Shown here: one piece after another, positions 1-6,861 of the stretch | Numbering within the stretch: the stretch's first letter is position 1 | Layout of the letters: each line of letters starts with the position of its first letter | Origin: an uncultured Prevotella sp. | Lineage (GTDB): Bacteria; Bacteroidota; Bacteroidia; Bacteroidales; Bacteroidaceae | DNA: 8,095 bases | Reading direction: 5' to 3' | Assembly (NCBI GenBank): GCA_900769275.1 | Contig: CAAGGA010000131.1 | Location: 1-8,095 of the forward strand | The notes under the pieces: generated by a model | Databases searched by the model: none | What the model saw: only the letters and a program-made list of their open reading frames with translations | Told to the model about the DNA's origin: nothing | Translations under genes and position numbers: made by a program

Positions 1-110
1 AACGACAATTATGACAATTCATATAATAAATAATTAAAGGTTGTCGTCCGTTGTCCCTGTTGTCGTCAATATAGAAACTGACCGACAAACGATAAAAGAG
101 AAAAACAGCA
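1..110 (+). promoter_or_regulatory. AT-rich leader of the A2M gene with clustered TTGTC/GACAA motifs
   Basis: No gene is visible in this stretch, which begins at the window edge. The pentamer TTGTC or its complement GACAA occurs six times: GACAA at 4-8, 13-17 and 84-88, and TTGTC at 41-45, 51-55 and 60-64. The three TTGTC copies start 9-10 bp apart, and the 9-mer GTTGTCGTC is repeated exactly at 40-48 and 59-67. The left GACAA copies make inverted pairs with the TTGTC block. I could not find a clear Bacteroidota promoter (TAnnTTTG with an upstream TTTG). The last 20 bases before the ATG are A-rich, as is common for translation starts in this phylum. A regulatory role is inferred only from the motif density. 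Confidence 0.35.
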
Positions 111-3100
111 ATGGTTGCCAGGAGATTAATTACAGTGACAGTATTTTTCCTTTCCCTCTCCATGTCTGCACAGTCATATCAGACGCTATGGCAGCAGGCT
201 GATAAGGCTGTGGAACAGGATAAGCCAAAGACTGCGCTCGCTGCATTGAGGAGAATCGAGGACAAGGCGTTGAGGGAGAAACAGTATGGTCACCTCATGG
301 CATCGCTCTTCATGCAGGTTCAGCGCATGGGGGAGGTATCTCCCGACTCCGTTCCCCCTGTCATACGGAAGATGATGGCAAGGGACAGGGAGGTGCGCCG
401 GCAGGACAGAGTGGCATCCGTGATGTTCCATGTTGCCATGCGGCAGGCGGAGAAGTTGTGCGGGCAGAAGATTGACAGCACTGACCTGTACAGGGATTAC
501 ATAGGCTTCGGGCACGAGGCTGCAACGAAGAGCCTTGTGGCAGAACTTCTTGCCGATGATGCGCTCAGAGCACATCTGACAGGGCAGGAGAGCATCGCGC
601 TCTATCAGCCGCCCGTGAGGAGGGAGAAAGGCAGCGGGTATTTCCATCACGACATTGTCAGCGTCGTGGCTTCTGCCCTTGGTGATTATCAGCCCCTTGC
701 CGATTACTATCTCAGCGTGGGCGACCGAAAGGCTGCGTGCCTGACGTGCGCAAGGATGATTGAGGAGAGGGCGGCAACATGCCGTGACGTGAAGTCTCTG
801 GAGGCAAAGGCGGACTCATTGATACGTCTCTTCTCCGACTTGCAGGAGTGCGGTGCCCTCGCTATACAGAAGTATAGGATGCTGGAAAAGCCCGAGGATA
901 AGGTGACGTGGATAGACCACGCATTGCAGCAATGGGGCAGATGGGAAGAGATGAATTACCTGCTGGGCGAGAGACAGCAGCTCGTATTGCCTCAAATCTC
1001 CATTATCGTGCCGTCAAGGCAGATAAGAAGTGGTCAGAACGTGACGCTCCCTCTGCGCAGAGTAAGGAATATCTCTCGCCTGCGGTTTGACGTCACTCCG
1101 CTCAGGGGTTGTCCGCGAACGACTCTGGAGAAAGCCCTGTCAGAGAGGAACTACCGCATTGTCAGACCTTTCCTCGCCAAGAAACCGTTGGCAAGGGCAG
1201 AGAAGACCCTCGACAGGCATCCGGAGTATGAACTCTTCAGCGACTCGATACTCATCGAAAGGCTTCCATACGGTACGTATTTGGTTACTGCTACCTGCGA
1301 CGGCAAGCGCATGGAGGATGCCGATTTCTTCGTCTTTGTTTCTGACCTGAAAGTTATCTCCCTGCCTTTGTCCAAGGAGAAGACCCGCTATGTCGTGGTC
1401 AATGCTACGACAGGGAAACCCGTGCCCGGCGCAAGACTGCTGCTGTGGGACAGGCAGAAGAACCGGGAGACGGTCTGTCATACCAACGCAAAGGGAGAGT
1501 ATGTCAGCGACAGAAAGGGCAATGATTACAGTGTCTCTGCCTCTCATGGCGATGACGATGCCTTGCCTTATGTCTCGCTATGGAATAATTTCAGGAGCAG
1601 GTATGACGCTGCGAAAGCCTCTGATTACGAAAGGCTGTTCACCGACCGTGGTATCTATCGCCCGGGGCAGACGGTCCGCGTTTCCCTCATTTCGTACCAT
1701 CTGGCTGATGGCACGGAGACTGCCGTCAATGCGAACAGGAAAGTGCGCCTGAGATTATTCGATGCCAACTACAGCAATATCGGGGAGACTCAGGTGATGA
1801 CAGATGAGTATGGTGTGGCCTCTGCGGAGTTTACGCTCCCCGAGAAAGGCCTGAACGGCAGATATTCTGTCATGGGAGAGCGAATGAGGACGTTCTTTCA
1901 GGTGGAAGAGTACGTCCGACCTACGTTCGAGGTAACTATCCCCCGGCCGGAAACGGATTATGCGGCAGGCGATACCATCACCGCCACCGGTAGGGTGAAG
2001 ACGTATAGCGGTGTGCCTGTGATGGGTGCCCGGGTGGTCTGTTCCGTGAAAAGGCAGGAGTCATGGTGGAGGGCAGGACGGACGGGCGGCAATGACCTGC
2101 TCCTTACCGACACCCTCACGACGGATGCGTCAGGCAATTTTGAGATACGTATGCCGATGTTGTTACCGGAAGAGGCAGCATCTCATGCCCGTAATGACGG
2201 AAAGAAAGCGTGGATATTCCCTCCGATGTTCTATGACATAATTGCTGAGGTCACGGTGACGGACATTGCGGGAGAGTCTCACTCCGCCTCATTGTCCCTC
2301 CCTGTCAGCAACCGGCATTCCGTTCTCACGTCCGACATCAGGAACAAGATGCTCGCGTGTACGGTCAATGTGGTGACTTTCACTCGTCTCAATCAGGCGG
2401 GAACCGAGATAAAAGGCACTGTCAGCGTCTCAATCGACGGGGGAGCACCTGTTGTCACGGAGACAGGACAGCCGTTGACCTTGCCCGGGAACCTTGCCTC
2501 CGGCAGGCATTCCCTCGTCGCAATATGCGAGGAGGATACGCTGAAGCATACCTTTGTCTTGTTCAGCATGAGGGACAAGCACCCTGTCGTGGATACTCCC
2601 GACTGGTATTATCAGTCAGCAGAGACTTTCTCCGACAGAAGGGGTGAGCCTGTATATGTGCAGTTCGGCACGGCAAAGCGTGATACGTACGCGTATTATT
2701 CCCTCTTCCACGATGGAGAGGTGGTGGAGTCAGGAGCGGTACGCCTCGACTCTTCGCTTGTGACACGGCAGTTTGAGTATAAGGAGGAGTACGGAGATTT
2801 CATCAATTTCTCTGTCGCCTGGGTGAGGGATGGCGTGCTGTATGAGCATTCCGGAGTCATCCGCCGCCCGCTGCCGGAGAAAAAACTCAGCCTGAAATGG
2901 ACCACTTTTCGCAACCGTCTCACCCCGGGACAGAAGGAGACGTGGACCCTCAGCGTGACCGATTCGCAGGGGAAGCCTGCTCAGGCCAATCTTATGGCAA
3001 CGCTTTACGACAAGTCGCTCGATGCTGTCAAGCCTTTCTCCTGGACTTTCAATGACCCGCGTTACTTGCGTGTCACCTCACAAGACTGGGCTTGCACCCG

Positions 3101-5615
3101 ATTCTTCCAAGAGACGTTCTTTGCTGAGGCGGGCTACAAGCCTATTGCCGGTGGTCTTTTGTCTTTCGATGCTTTTGACAGCAGGTATCTCTCTTGCGGA
3201 TATTATCAGTTTCGCATGATGGACGAAAAGGTCAGTATAGGTGCAAATACAGCCTATATGCGTGGCAAGGGTATGCCTGTCATGCGCTCCATGGCAAGTA
3301 AGGAGATGATGACAAAAGCGGAAGCGGCTGCTCCCATGATGGCTATGGATATGGCTGAGGTCTCTTCCCCTGTCGAATCCGTTGAATCCGTTGATGTAAG
3401 GGAGACTCTCGGCGAGACTGCTTTCTTCCTGTCCGACATAAGGAGCGGGGAGGATGGCATTGCCACGCTGTCGTTTACCCTCCCCGAGAGCGTGACGACA
3501 TGGCGTTTCCTCGCCTTTGCCAACGACAAAGATCTGCGCTTTGGCATGATGAAGGACGAGGTGGTGGCACAGAAGCAACTGATGATACAGCCTCGCCTGC
3601 CTCGCTTCCTGCGTGAGGGTGACCGCTGTTCTGTTCCTGCCACCGTCTCCAACCTTACGGACAATACGCTCGATGTCAATGTGCGTATGCTCGTTATCGA
3701 TGCGGAAACGGAGGAGATTATTGATACGTTACATAATAATATAAAGGTAAAGGCAGGAGAGACGGCCGCTGCTTCATTCTCTATTGACTCGAGGGGACTC
3801 GATGGCAAGGTGCTCATCGTGAGGTGTATTGCCGATGCCAGCACTTTCAACGATGGAGAACAGTGTTATCTCCCTGTACTCTCAGCGAAAGAGTTGCTCA
3901 CCGAAACACGTACCCTCGTACTCACAGGGCAAGGCACAACGGATGTCGATGTGGCACGGATGCTGCCGGATGCTGCCCGGAAAGGCAGAATGACGGTGGA
4001 ATATACAGATGCTCCGGAGTGGTTGATGATACAGGCCTTGCCACAGATGTCCGACCCCTCGGAGGACAATGCCGTCTCTCTCGTCACGGCTTATTATGCC
4101 AATGCTCTCGCTTCACATATCGCACAGTCCAATCCCGACATCATGAAAGCAGTGGCGGAATGGACAAAAGACCATACTTCCCTTGAGTCGCCTCTCGCAA
4201 GGAATGAGGAGTTGCATAATACTGTCCTTGCCGAGACCCCCTGGATGATTTCATCAGATGACGAGACGGCTGCAAGGAAACAGTTATATCGCCTCTTCGA
4301 CAAGTCGCTGCTTGCTGCACGCAAGGCATTCGCATTGAGACACTTGACGGAACTGCAACTCCCTGACGGAGCGTTCGCTTGGTGGAAAGGAATGCAGGGA
4401 AGCCGCTATATGACGATTACTGTCACGGAGACTTTGCTTCGGCTGAATGCAATGACTGGGGTATCCACTGATTATCGGGCACTGCTGAACAAGGCTTTTG
4501 CGTATCTTGACAAGGAGATTGCCGGGGACGTGAAGCGTATGAGGGAGAGCAAGAGGAAGAAGAATGTGCCTTATCTCAGTCACTTTAACCTCCGTTATCT
4601 CTATTGCCGTGCCTTATATGACGAGAAGATGAGTGCTGCTGTCAAGGCTGACGTGGAATATATGCTGGATTACCTTGTCGCCAATACCCGTAAGGGCGAC
4701 ATCAAGACCAAGGCGGATGCTTCGGTCATACTGTCTCGTTTTGGCAAGAAGTCTCAGGCTGATGAATACCTGCAGAGCATTCTGGAACATACGGTATATC
4801 GGGAGGATATGGGAAGGTATTTTGATTCCTATCGTGCGGCATACTCTTGGGCAGATTACCGCATCCCTACTCAGGTGTCAGTCATCGAAGCCCTCAAGGC
4901 TGTCAGACCGGACGGGCGGCAGTATGTCACGGAGATGCAGAGGTGGCTCCTGCAAAGTAAGCGCACTCAGGCTTGGGACACACCTCTCAATGCCGTCAAT
5001 GCCGTATATGCTTTCCTTGACAGTGCCCCCCGGTTGCGTCATGGAATGCAGGCTGAGCTCCGTCTCGGTACAGAGACCCTGAAGCCTCAGACATATACCT
5101 ATGCTTTGGGTTATGAGAAGGCTGTCATGGACGTTGCCGACCGTTCTGCCCTTGACACTCCGCTGAGGATTGCCAAGCAGGGCGATGGCGAGTCATGGGC
5201 GAATGTTTATATGCAGTATGTCGTGCCGTCAGTTGAGGCAAGAAATCTCGCAAACGGCATCTCCATACAGCGGGAACTCTCATCCGGATCGCTCAAGGTG
5301 GGCGACAAGGTCACCGTGACAATCACGGTAATTGCTGACCGTGACTATGATTTCGTTACCATTACCGACCGCCGTCCTGCCTGTCTCGAGCCGACAACGC
5401 AAATATCTGGCTATCGTAATGGATGCTATCAGGTAATGCGTGACTCGCAGTCACAGTATCATTTCAATGTGCTGAGCAAGGGAAGGCACGTCATTACGAC
5501 TGAATACTACGTCTCACGCACGGGTGTCTTCACCTCGGGTACCGCTACGGCGCAATGTGCATACGCCCCGGAATTTTCGGCCACTGCAAGAGGAATCAAG
5601 GTAGAAGTAAAGTAG
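111..5615 (+). CDS. Secreted alpha-2-macroglobulin family protein, Bacteroidota type, thioester motif absent
   Basis: This is an 1834-residue A2M-like protein. Family members are large multidomain proteins thought to trap or block proteases in the periplasm or at the surface. The ATG at 111 gives a signal peptide (hydrophobic residues 6-18, likely cleavage after SMSA, residue 20). No lipobox cysteine follows, so it is probably soluble, unlike E. coli YfhM. Residues 21-300 look helical. An Ig-like segment with TGKPVPGA is near 434-441. The MG2 hallmark FTDRGIYRPGQTV is at 510-522, and an MG3-like domain follows RPTFEV near 603. The A2M domain starts near ETAFFLSDIR (1102). The helical thioester-type domain covers roughly 1300-1640, with LQLPDGAFAWWKG at 1415-1427. 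The C-terminal MG10-like domain runs from about 1715 to the end (AYAPEF motif). The canonical CxEQ thioester tetrad is missing; the matching region near 1320 reads NAVS. A Met-rich linker occupies 1036-1084. The family call is firm; target and exact location are unknown. Confidence 0.93.
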   Translation: MVARRLITVTVFFLSLSMSAQSYQTLWQQADKAVEQDKPKTALAALRRIEDKALREKQYGHLMASLFMQVQRMGEVSPDSVPPVIRKMMARDREVRRQDRVASVMFHVAMRQAEKLCGQKIDSTDLYRDYIGFGHEAATKSLVAELLADDALRAHLTGQESIALYQPPVRREKGSGYFHHDIVSVVASALGDYQPLADYYLSVGDRKAACLTCARMIEERAATCRDVKSLEAKADSLIRLFSDLQECGALAIQKYRMLEKPEDKVTWIDHALQQWGRWEEMNYLLGERQQLVLPQISIIVPSRQIRSGQNVTLPLRRVRNISRLRFDVTPLRGCPRTTLEKALSERNYRIVRPFLAKKPLARAEKTLDRHPEYELFSDSILIERLPYGTYLVTATCDGKRMEDADFFVFVSDLKVISLPLSKEKTRYVVVNATTGKPVPGARLLLWDRQKNRETVCHTNAKGEYVSDRKGNDYSVSASHGDDDALPYVSLWNNFRSRYDAAKASDYERLFTDRGIYRPGQTVRVSLISYHLADGTETAVNANRKVRLRLFDANYSNIGETQVMTDEYGVASAEFTLPEKGLNGRYSVMGERMRTFFQVEEYVRPTFEVTIPRPETDYAAGDTITATGRVKTYSGVPVMGARVVCSVKRQESWWRAGRTGGNDLLLTDTLTTDASGNFEIRMPMLLPEEAASHARNDGKKAWIFPPMFYDIIAEVTVTDIAGESHSASLSLPVSNRHSVLTSDIRNKMLACTVNVVTFTRLNQAGTEIKGTVSVSIDGGAPVVTETGQPLTLPGNLASGRHSLVAICEEDTLKHTFVLFSMRDKHPVVDTPDWYYQSAETFSDRRGEPVYVQFGTAKRDTYAYYSLFHDGEVVESGAVRLDSSLVTRQFEYKEEYGDFINFSVAWVRDGVLYEHSGVIRRPLPEKKLSLKWTTFRNRLTPGQKETWTLSVTDSQGKPAQANLMATLYDKSLDAVKPFSWTFNDPRYLRVTSQDWACTRFFQETFFAEAGYKPIAGGLLSFDAFDSRYLSCGYYQFRMMDEKVSIGANTAYMRGKGMPVMRSMASKEMMTKAEAAAPMMAMDMAEVSSPVESVESVDVRETLGETAFFLSDIRSGEDGIATLSFTLPESVTTWRFLAFANDKDLRFGMMKDEVVAQKQLMIQPRLPRFLREGDRCSVPATVSNLTDNTLDVNVRMLVIDAETEEIIDTLHNNIKVKAGETAAASFSIDSRGLDGKVLIVRCIADASTFNDGEQCYLPVLSAKELLTETRTLVLTGQGTTDVDVARMLPDAARKGRMTVEYTDAPEWLMIQALPQMSDPSEDNAVSLVTAYYANALASHIAQSNPDIMKAVAEWTKDHTSLESPLARNEELHNTVLAETPWMISSDDETAARKQLYRLFDKSLLAARKAFALRHLTELQLPDGAFAWWKGMQGSRYMTITVTETLLRLNAMTGVSTDYRALLNKAFAYLDKEIAGDVKRMRESKRKKNVPYLSHFNLRYLYCRALYDEKMSAAVKADVEYMLDYLVANTRKGDIKTKADASVILSRFGKKSQADEYLQSILEHTVYREDMGRYFDSYRAAYSWADYRIPTQVSVIEALKAVRPDGRQYVTEMQRWLLQSKRTQAWDTPLNAVNAVYAFLDSAPRLRHGMQAELRLGTETLKPQTYTYALGYEKAVMDVADRSALDTPLRIAKQGDGESWANVYMQYVVPSVEARNLANGISIQRELSSGSLKVGDKVTVTITVIADRDYDFVTITDRRPACLEPTTQISGYRNGCYQVMRDSQSQYHFNVLSKGRHVITTEYYVSRTGVFTSGTATAQCAYAPEFSATARGIKVEVK
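3375..3392 (+). repeat. 9-bp tandem duplication in the A2M bait-like linker
   Basis: GAATCCGTT occurs twice in direct tandem, at 3375-3383 and 3384-3392, and encodes the in-frame repeat ESVESV. It lies between the Met-rich linker and the A2M domain, where family members usually have a variable, protease-exposed segment. In-frame gain or loss of a copy would not disrupt the domains on either side. Confidence 0.6.
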
Positions 5616-5617
5616 AT

Positions 5618-5652
5618 ACAGGTGCTCTTCTCAAGGAAAACAGGTGCTCTTC
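5618..5652. repeat. Direct repeat of ACAGGTGCTCTTC between the A2M and DUF1573 genes
   Basis: Two exact 13-bp copies lie at 5618-5630 and 5640-5652, 22 bp apart start to start. They begin two bases after the A2M stop codon. The second copy overlaps the left arm of the hairpin at 5647-5667. The first copy carries the same CTCTTC and could compete for the right arm. Function is unknown. Confidence 0.65.
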
Positions 5653-5667
5653 GACCTGGTCGAAGAG
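5647..5667 (+). other. Perfect hairpin upstream of the DUF1573 start
   Basis: CTCTTCGAC (5647-5655) pairs with GTCGAAGAG (5659-5667) around the three-base loop CTG, a 9-bp perfect stem. It is followed on the + strand by an A-rich run to the ATG at 5683, not by a T-tract, so it does not look like an intrinsic terminator for the upstream gene. An alternative stem, CAGGT (5641-5645) with ACCTG (5654-5658), would exclude the main one. It may affect mRNA processing, stability or translation of the downstream gene; this is inferred from position only. Confidence 0.6.
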
Positions 5668-5682
5668 AAAAACAAAAATAAT

Positions 5683-6741
5683 ATGACCAAGAAACTAATA
5701 ATAATCTCCCTCGCACTAATGCCACTGATAGCGGTGGCACAGCGTTTTCAGGTGAATAATGCAGAGGTGAATCTCGGGCAGGTAAAATGGAAAGTCCCGG
5801 CTACAGCAACGTTCGTCCTGAAAAATACCGGCAACAAGCCGATTAAGGTCAAGGCCGTAGATACAGGTTGCGGATGTACGGATGCCACATATCCGCGACA
5901 GAGTATCGAGCCAGGGCAGCAGTTTGAACTGAAAACGACCTACGACTCTCGTATCCTCGGGCATTTCGCACGCACTATCTCTGTCTGGAGTGATGCTGAC
6001 GAGAAGCCTCTCGAACTCGTTTTCCGTTGTCATGTAGTGACTAACGTAGAGAACTTCTCCGGTGATTATCCCTATTCCATCGGAGGATTGCTTGCTGATG
6101 TCAATGCCATCGAGTTTGATGATGTCAACAAAGGAGATGTCGTCACGCAGGATATACACATAATGAACCCCACGGGACAATATGTTACCCCTGTGGTAAT
6201 GCACCTTCCGACCTATCTCCGTGCAGAATTTCTGCCAAGAACGCTGGGACCAAAGCAGGCTGGTGTGCTGCACCTTACCATGAACTCTCGTAATCTCCGG
6301 CTACTTGGACTCAACCAGGCAAATATCTATCTCTCTAAGAATATGGGTGAGAATGTCTCTGAAGACAAGGAAATCATCGTCTCCTCGGTACTTCTTCCTG
6401 AACGAACGGCATATAGCGAGGAGGATATCCGGAAAGCCCCACGGTTGTCCCTGTCCGCTGATGTCGTAGATATGAGCAAGTCTGTGGGGAAAGAAAAGGT
6501 GAAGAAGACGGTGCTGCTAAAGAACGAGGGTAGTTCGATGCTTGAAATAAGTGCTATCCAGATGTTTACAAAAGGTCTCGAACTGACTCTTCCTAAGCGT
6601 TCCCTGAAACCGGGGGAGACTACGAAGATGAAGATAACAGGATATGTTGACATACTGAAAAAGGTCAAGACGCGCCCTCGCGTGCTGATGATTACCAACG
6701 ATCCTAATCACCAGAAGGTCATCATAGAAATAAGGAAATGA
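5683..6741 (+). CDS. Exported DUF1573 protein with Ig-like domains
   Basis: This is a 352-residue protein. I place the start at the ATG at 5683, not the in-frame GTG at 5644. The ATG gives a clean signal peptide (MTKKL, then a hydrophobic stretch to AVA, cleavage before Q20), an A-rich leader precedes it, and the GTG lies just before and within the intergenic repeat and hairpin. Residues 27-117 match the DUF1573 pattern: an LGQV opening, a FVLKNTGNKPIKV strand, then TGCGCT at 61-66 with its CxC pair. Two further Ig-like segments of similar build follow, near 140-237 and 254-352; the last opens with a run like VVDMSKSVGKEKVKKTVLLKNEG. The fold resembles ASPM/SPD-2/Hydin-type domains. It starts 67 bp after the A2M gene on the same strand, so co-transcription is plausible. 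The biochemical role of this family is not established, so none is assigned. No lipobox is present. Confidence 0.88.
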   Translation: MTKKLIIISLALMPLIAVAQRFQVNNAEVNLGQVKWKVPATATFVLKNTGNKPIKVKAVDTGCGCTDATYPRQSIEPGQQFELKTTYDSRILGHFARTISVWSDADEKPLELVFRCHVVTNVENFSGDYPYSIGGLLADVNAIEFDDVNKGDVVTQDIHIMNPTGQYVTPVVMHLPTYLRAEFLPRTLGPKQAGVLHLTMNSRNLRLLGLNQANIYLSKNMGENVSEDKEIIVSSVLLPERTAYSEEDIRKAPRLSLSADVVDMSKSVGKEKVKKTVLLKNEGSSMLEISAIQMFTKGLELTLPKRSLKPGETTKMKITGYVDILKKVKTRPRVLMITNDPNHQKVIIEIRK

Positions 6742-6750
6742 TTTTTTTAC

Positions 6751-6778
6751 GGTTTTTGGTTTTAGGTTTTAGGTTTTT
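6751..6778. repeat. Four tandem 7-bp GGTTTTW units
   Basis: Exact 7-bp units are seen at 6751-6757 (GGTTTTT), 6758-6764 (GGTTTTA), 6765-6771 (GGTTTTA) and 6772-6778 (GGTTTTT), then GG. The last two units form the outer left arm of the palindrome at 6765-6831. The right arm carries the complementary CCAAAAA/CCCAAAA pattern. Confidence 0.85.
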
Positions 6779-6831
6779 GGTTGGTAATGCGTTGCCAATG
6801 GCAACGCATTACCAACCAAAAACCCAAAACC
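6765..6831. repeat. 67-bp near-perfect palindrome upstream of meaB
   Basis: The centre of symmetry is base 6798. Positions 6772-6824 are fully complementary around it. After a single A/C mismatch (6771 against 6825), pairing resumes to 6765/6831. Allowing a three-base loop AAT (6797-6799), this is 31 paired bases out of 32 in each arm. The inner part holds GGTAATGCGTTGCC and its complement; the outer part is the GGTTTT repeat. It lacks a following T-tract on either strand, so it is not a standard terminator. The build suggests a dispersed palindromic intergenic element or a cruciform-forming site, but copy number elsewhere cannot be seen from one window. Confidence 0.85.
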
Positions 6832-6861
6832 AACAACCAGGAACTACAACCGACTCAATTT

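Larger units (their letters stand above)
6742..6861. other. Intergenic region between the DUF1573 gene and meaB, dominated by repeats
   Basis: There is no gene here. After the DUF1573 stop come seven T residues (6742-6748), then the GGTTTTW tandem repeat, the long palindrome, and about 30 bases of AC-rich leader before the meaB ATG at 6862. A GGAACT at 6840-6845 is too far from the ATG and too weak to call a ribosome binding site. Confidence 0.7.

Noticed and set aside
3254..3850. 198-codon open frame on the minus strand
   Set aside because: It lies fully inside the A2M coding region, its Ser/Arg-rich translation shows no family likeness, and the + strand frame has clear domains here.
5647..5667. 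Terminator separating the A2M and DUF1573 genes
   Set aside because: The hairpin is followed by an A-rich run rather than T residues, so it does not fit an intrinsic terminator on the + strand.
5644..5682. Upstream GTG start for the DUF1573 gene
   Set aside because: It would put 13 charged residues before the signal peptide and would start beside the intergenic hairpin; the ATG at 5683 gives a normal signal peptide.
5716..6273. 185-codon open frame on the minus strand
   Set aside because: It is antisense to the DUF1573 gene, with no recognisable motif and no promoter or start context that stands out.
6327..6698. 123-codon open frame on the minus strand
   Set aside because: It is antisense to the well-supported DUF1573 gene and its translation shows no recognisable motif.
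6765..6831. Rho-independent terminator for the DUF1573 gene
   Set aside because: The stem is far too long for a typical terminator and no T-tract follows on the + or the - strand.
6751..6831. CRISPR array
   Set aside because: The repeat units are 7 bp and directly abutting, without spacers, and no cas gene is nearby.
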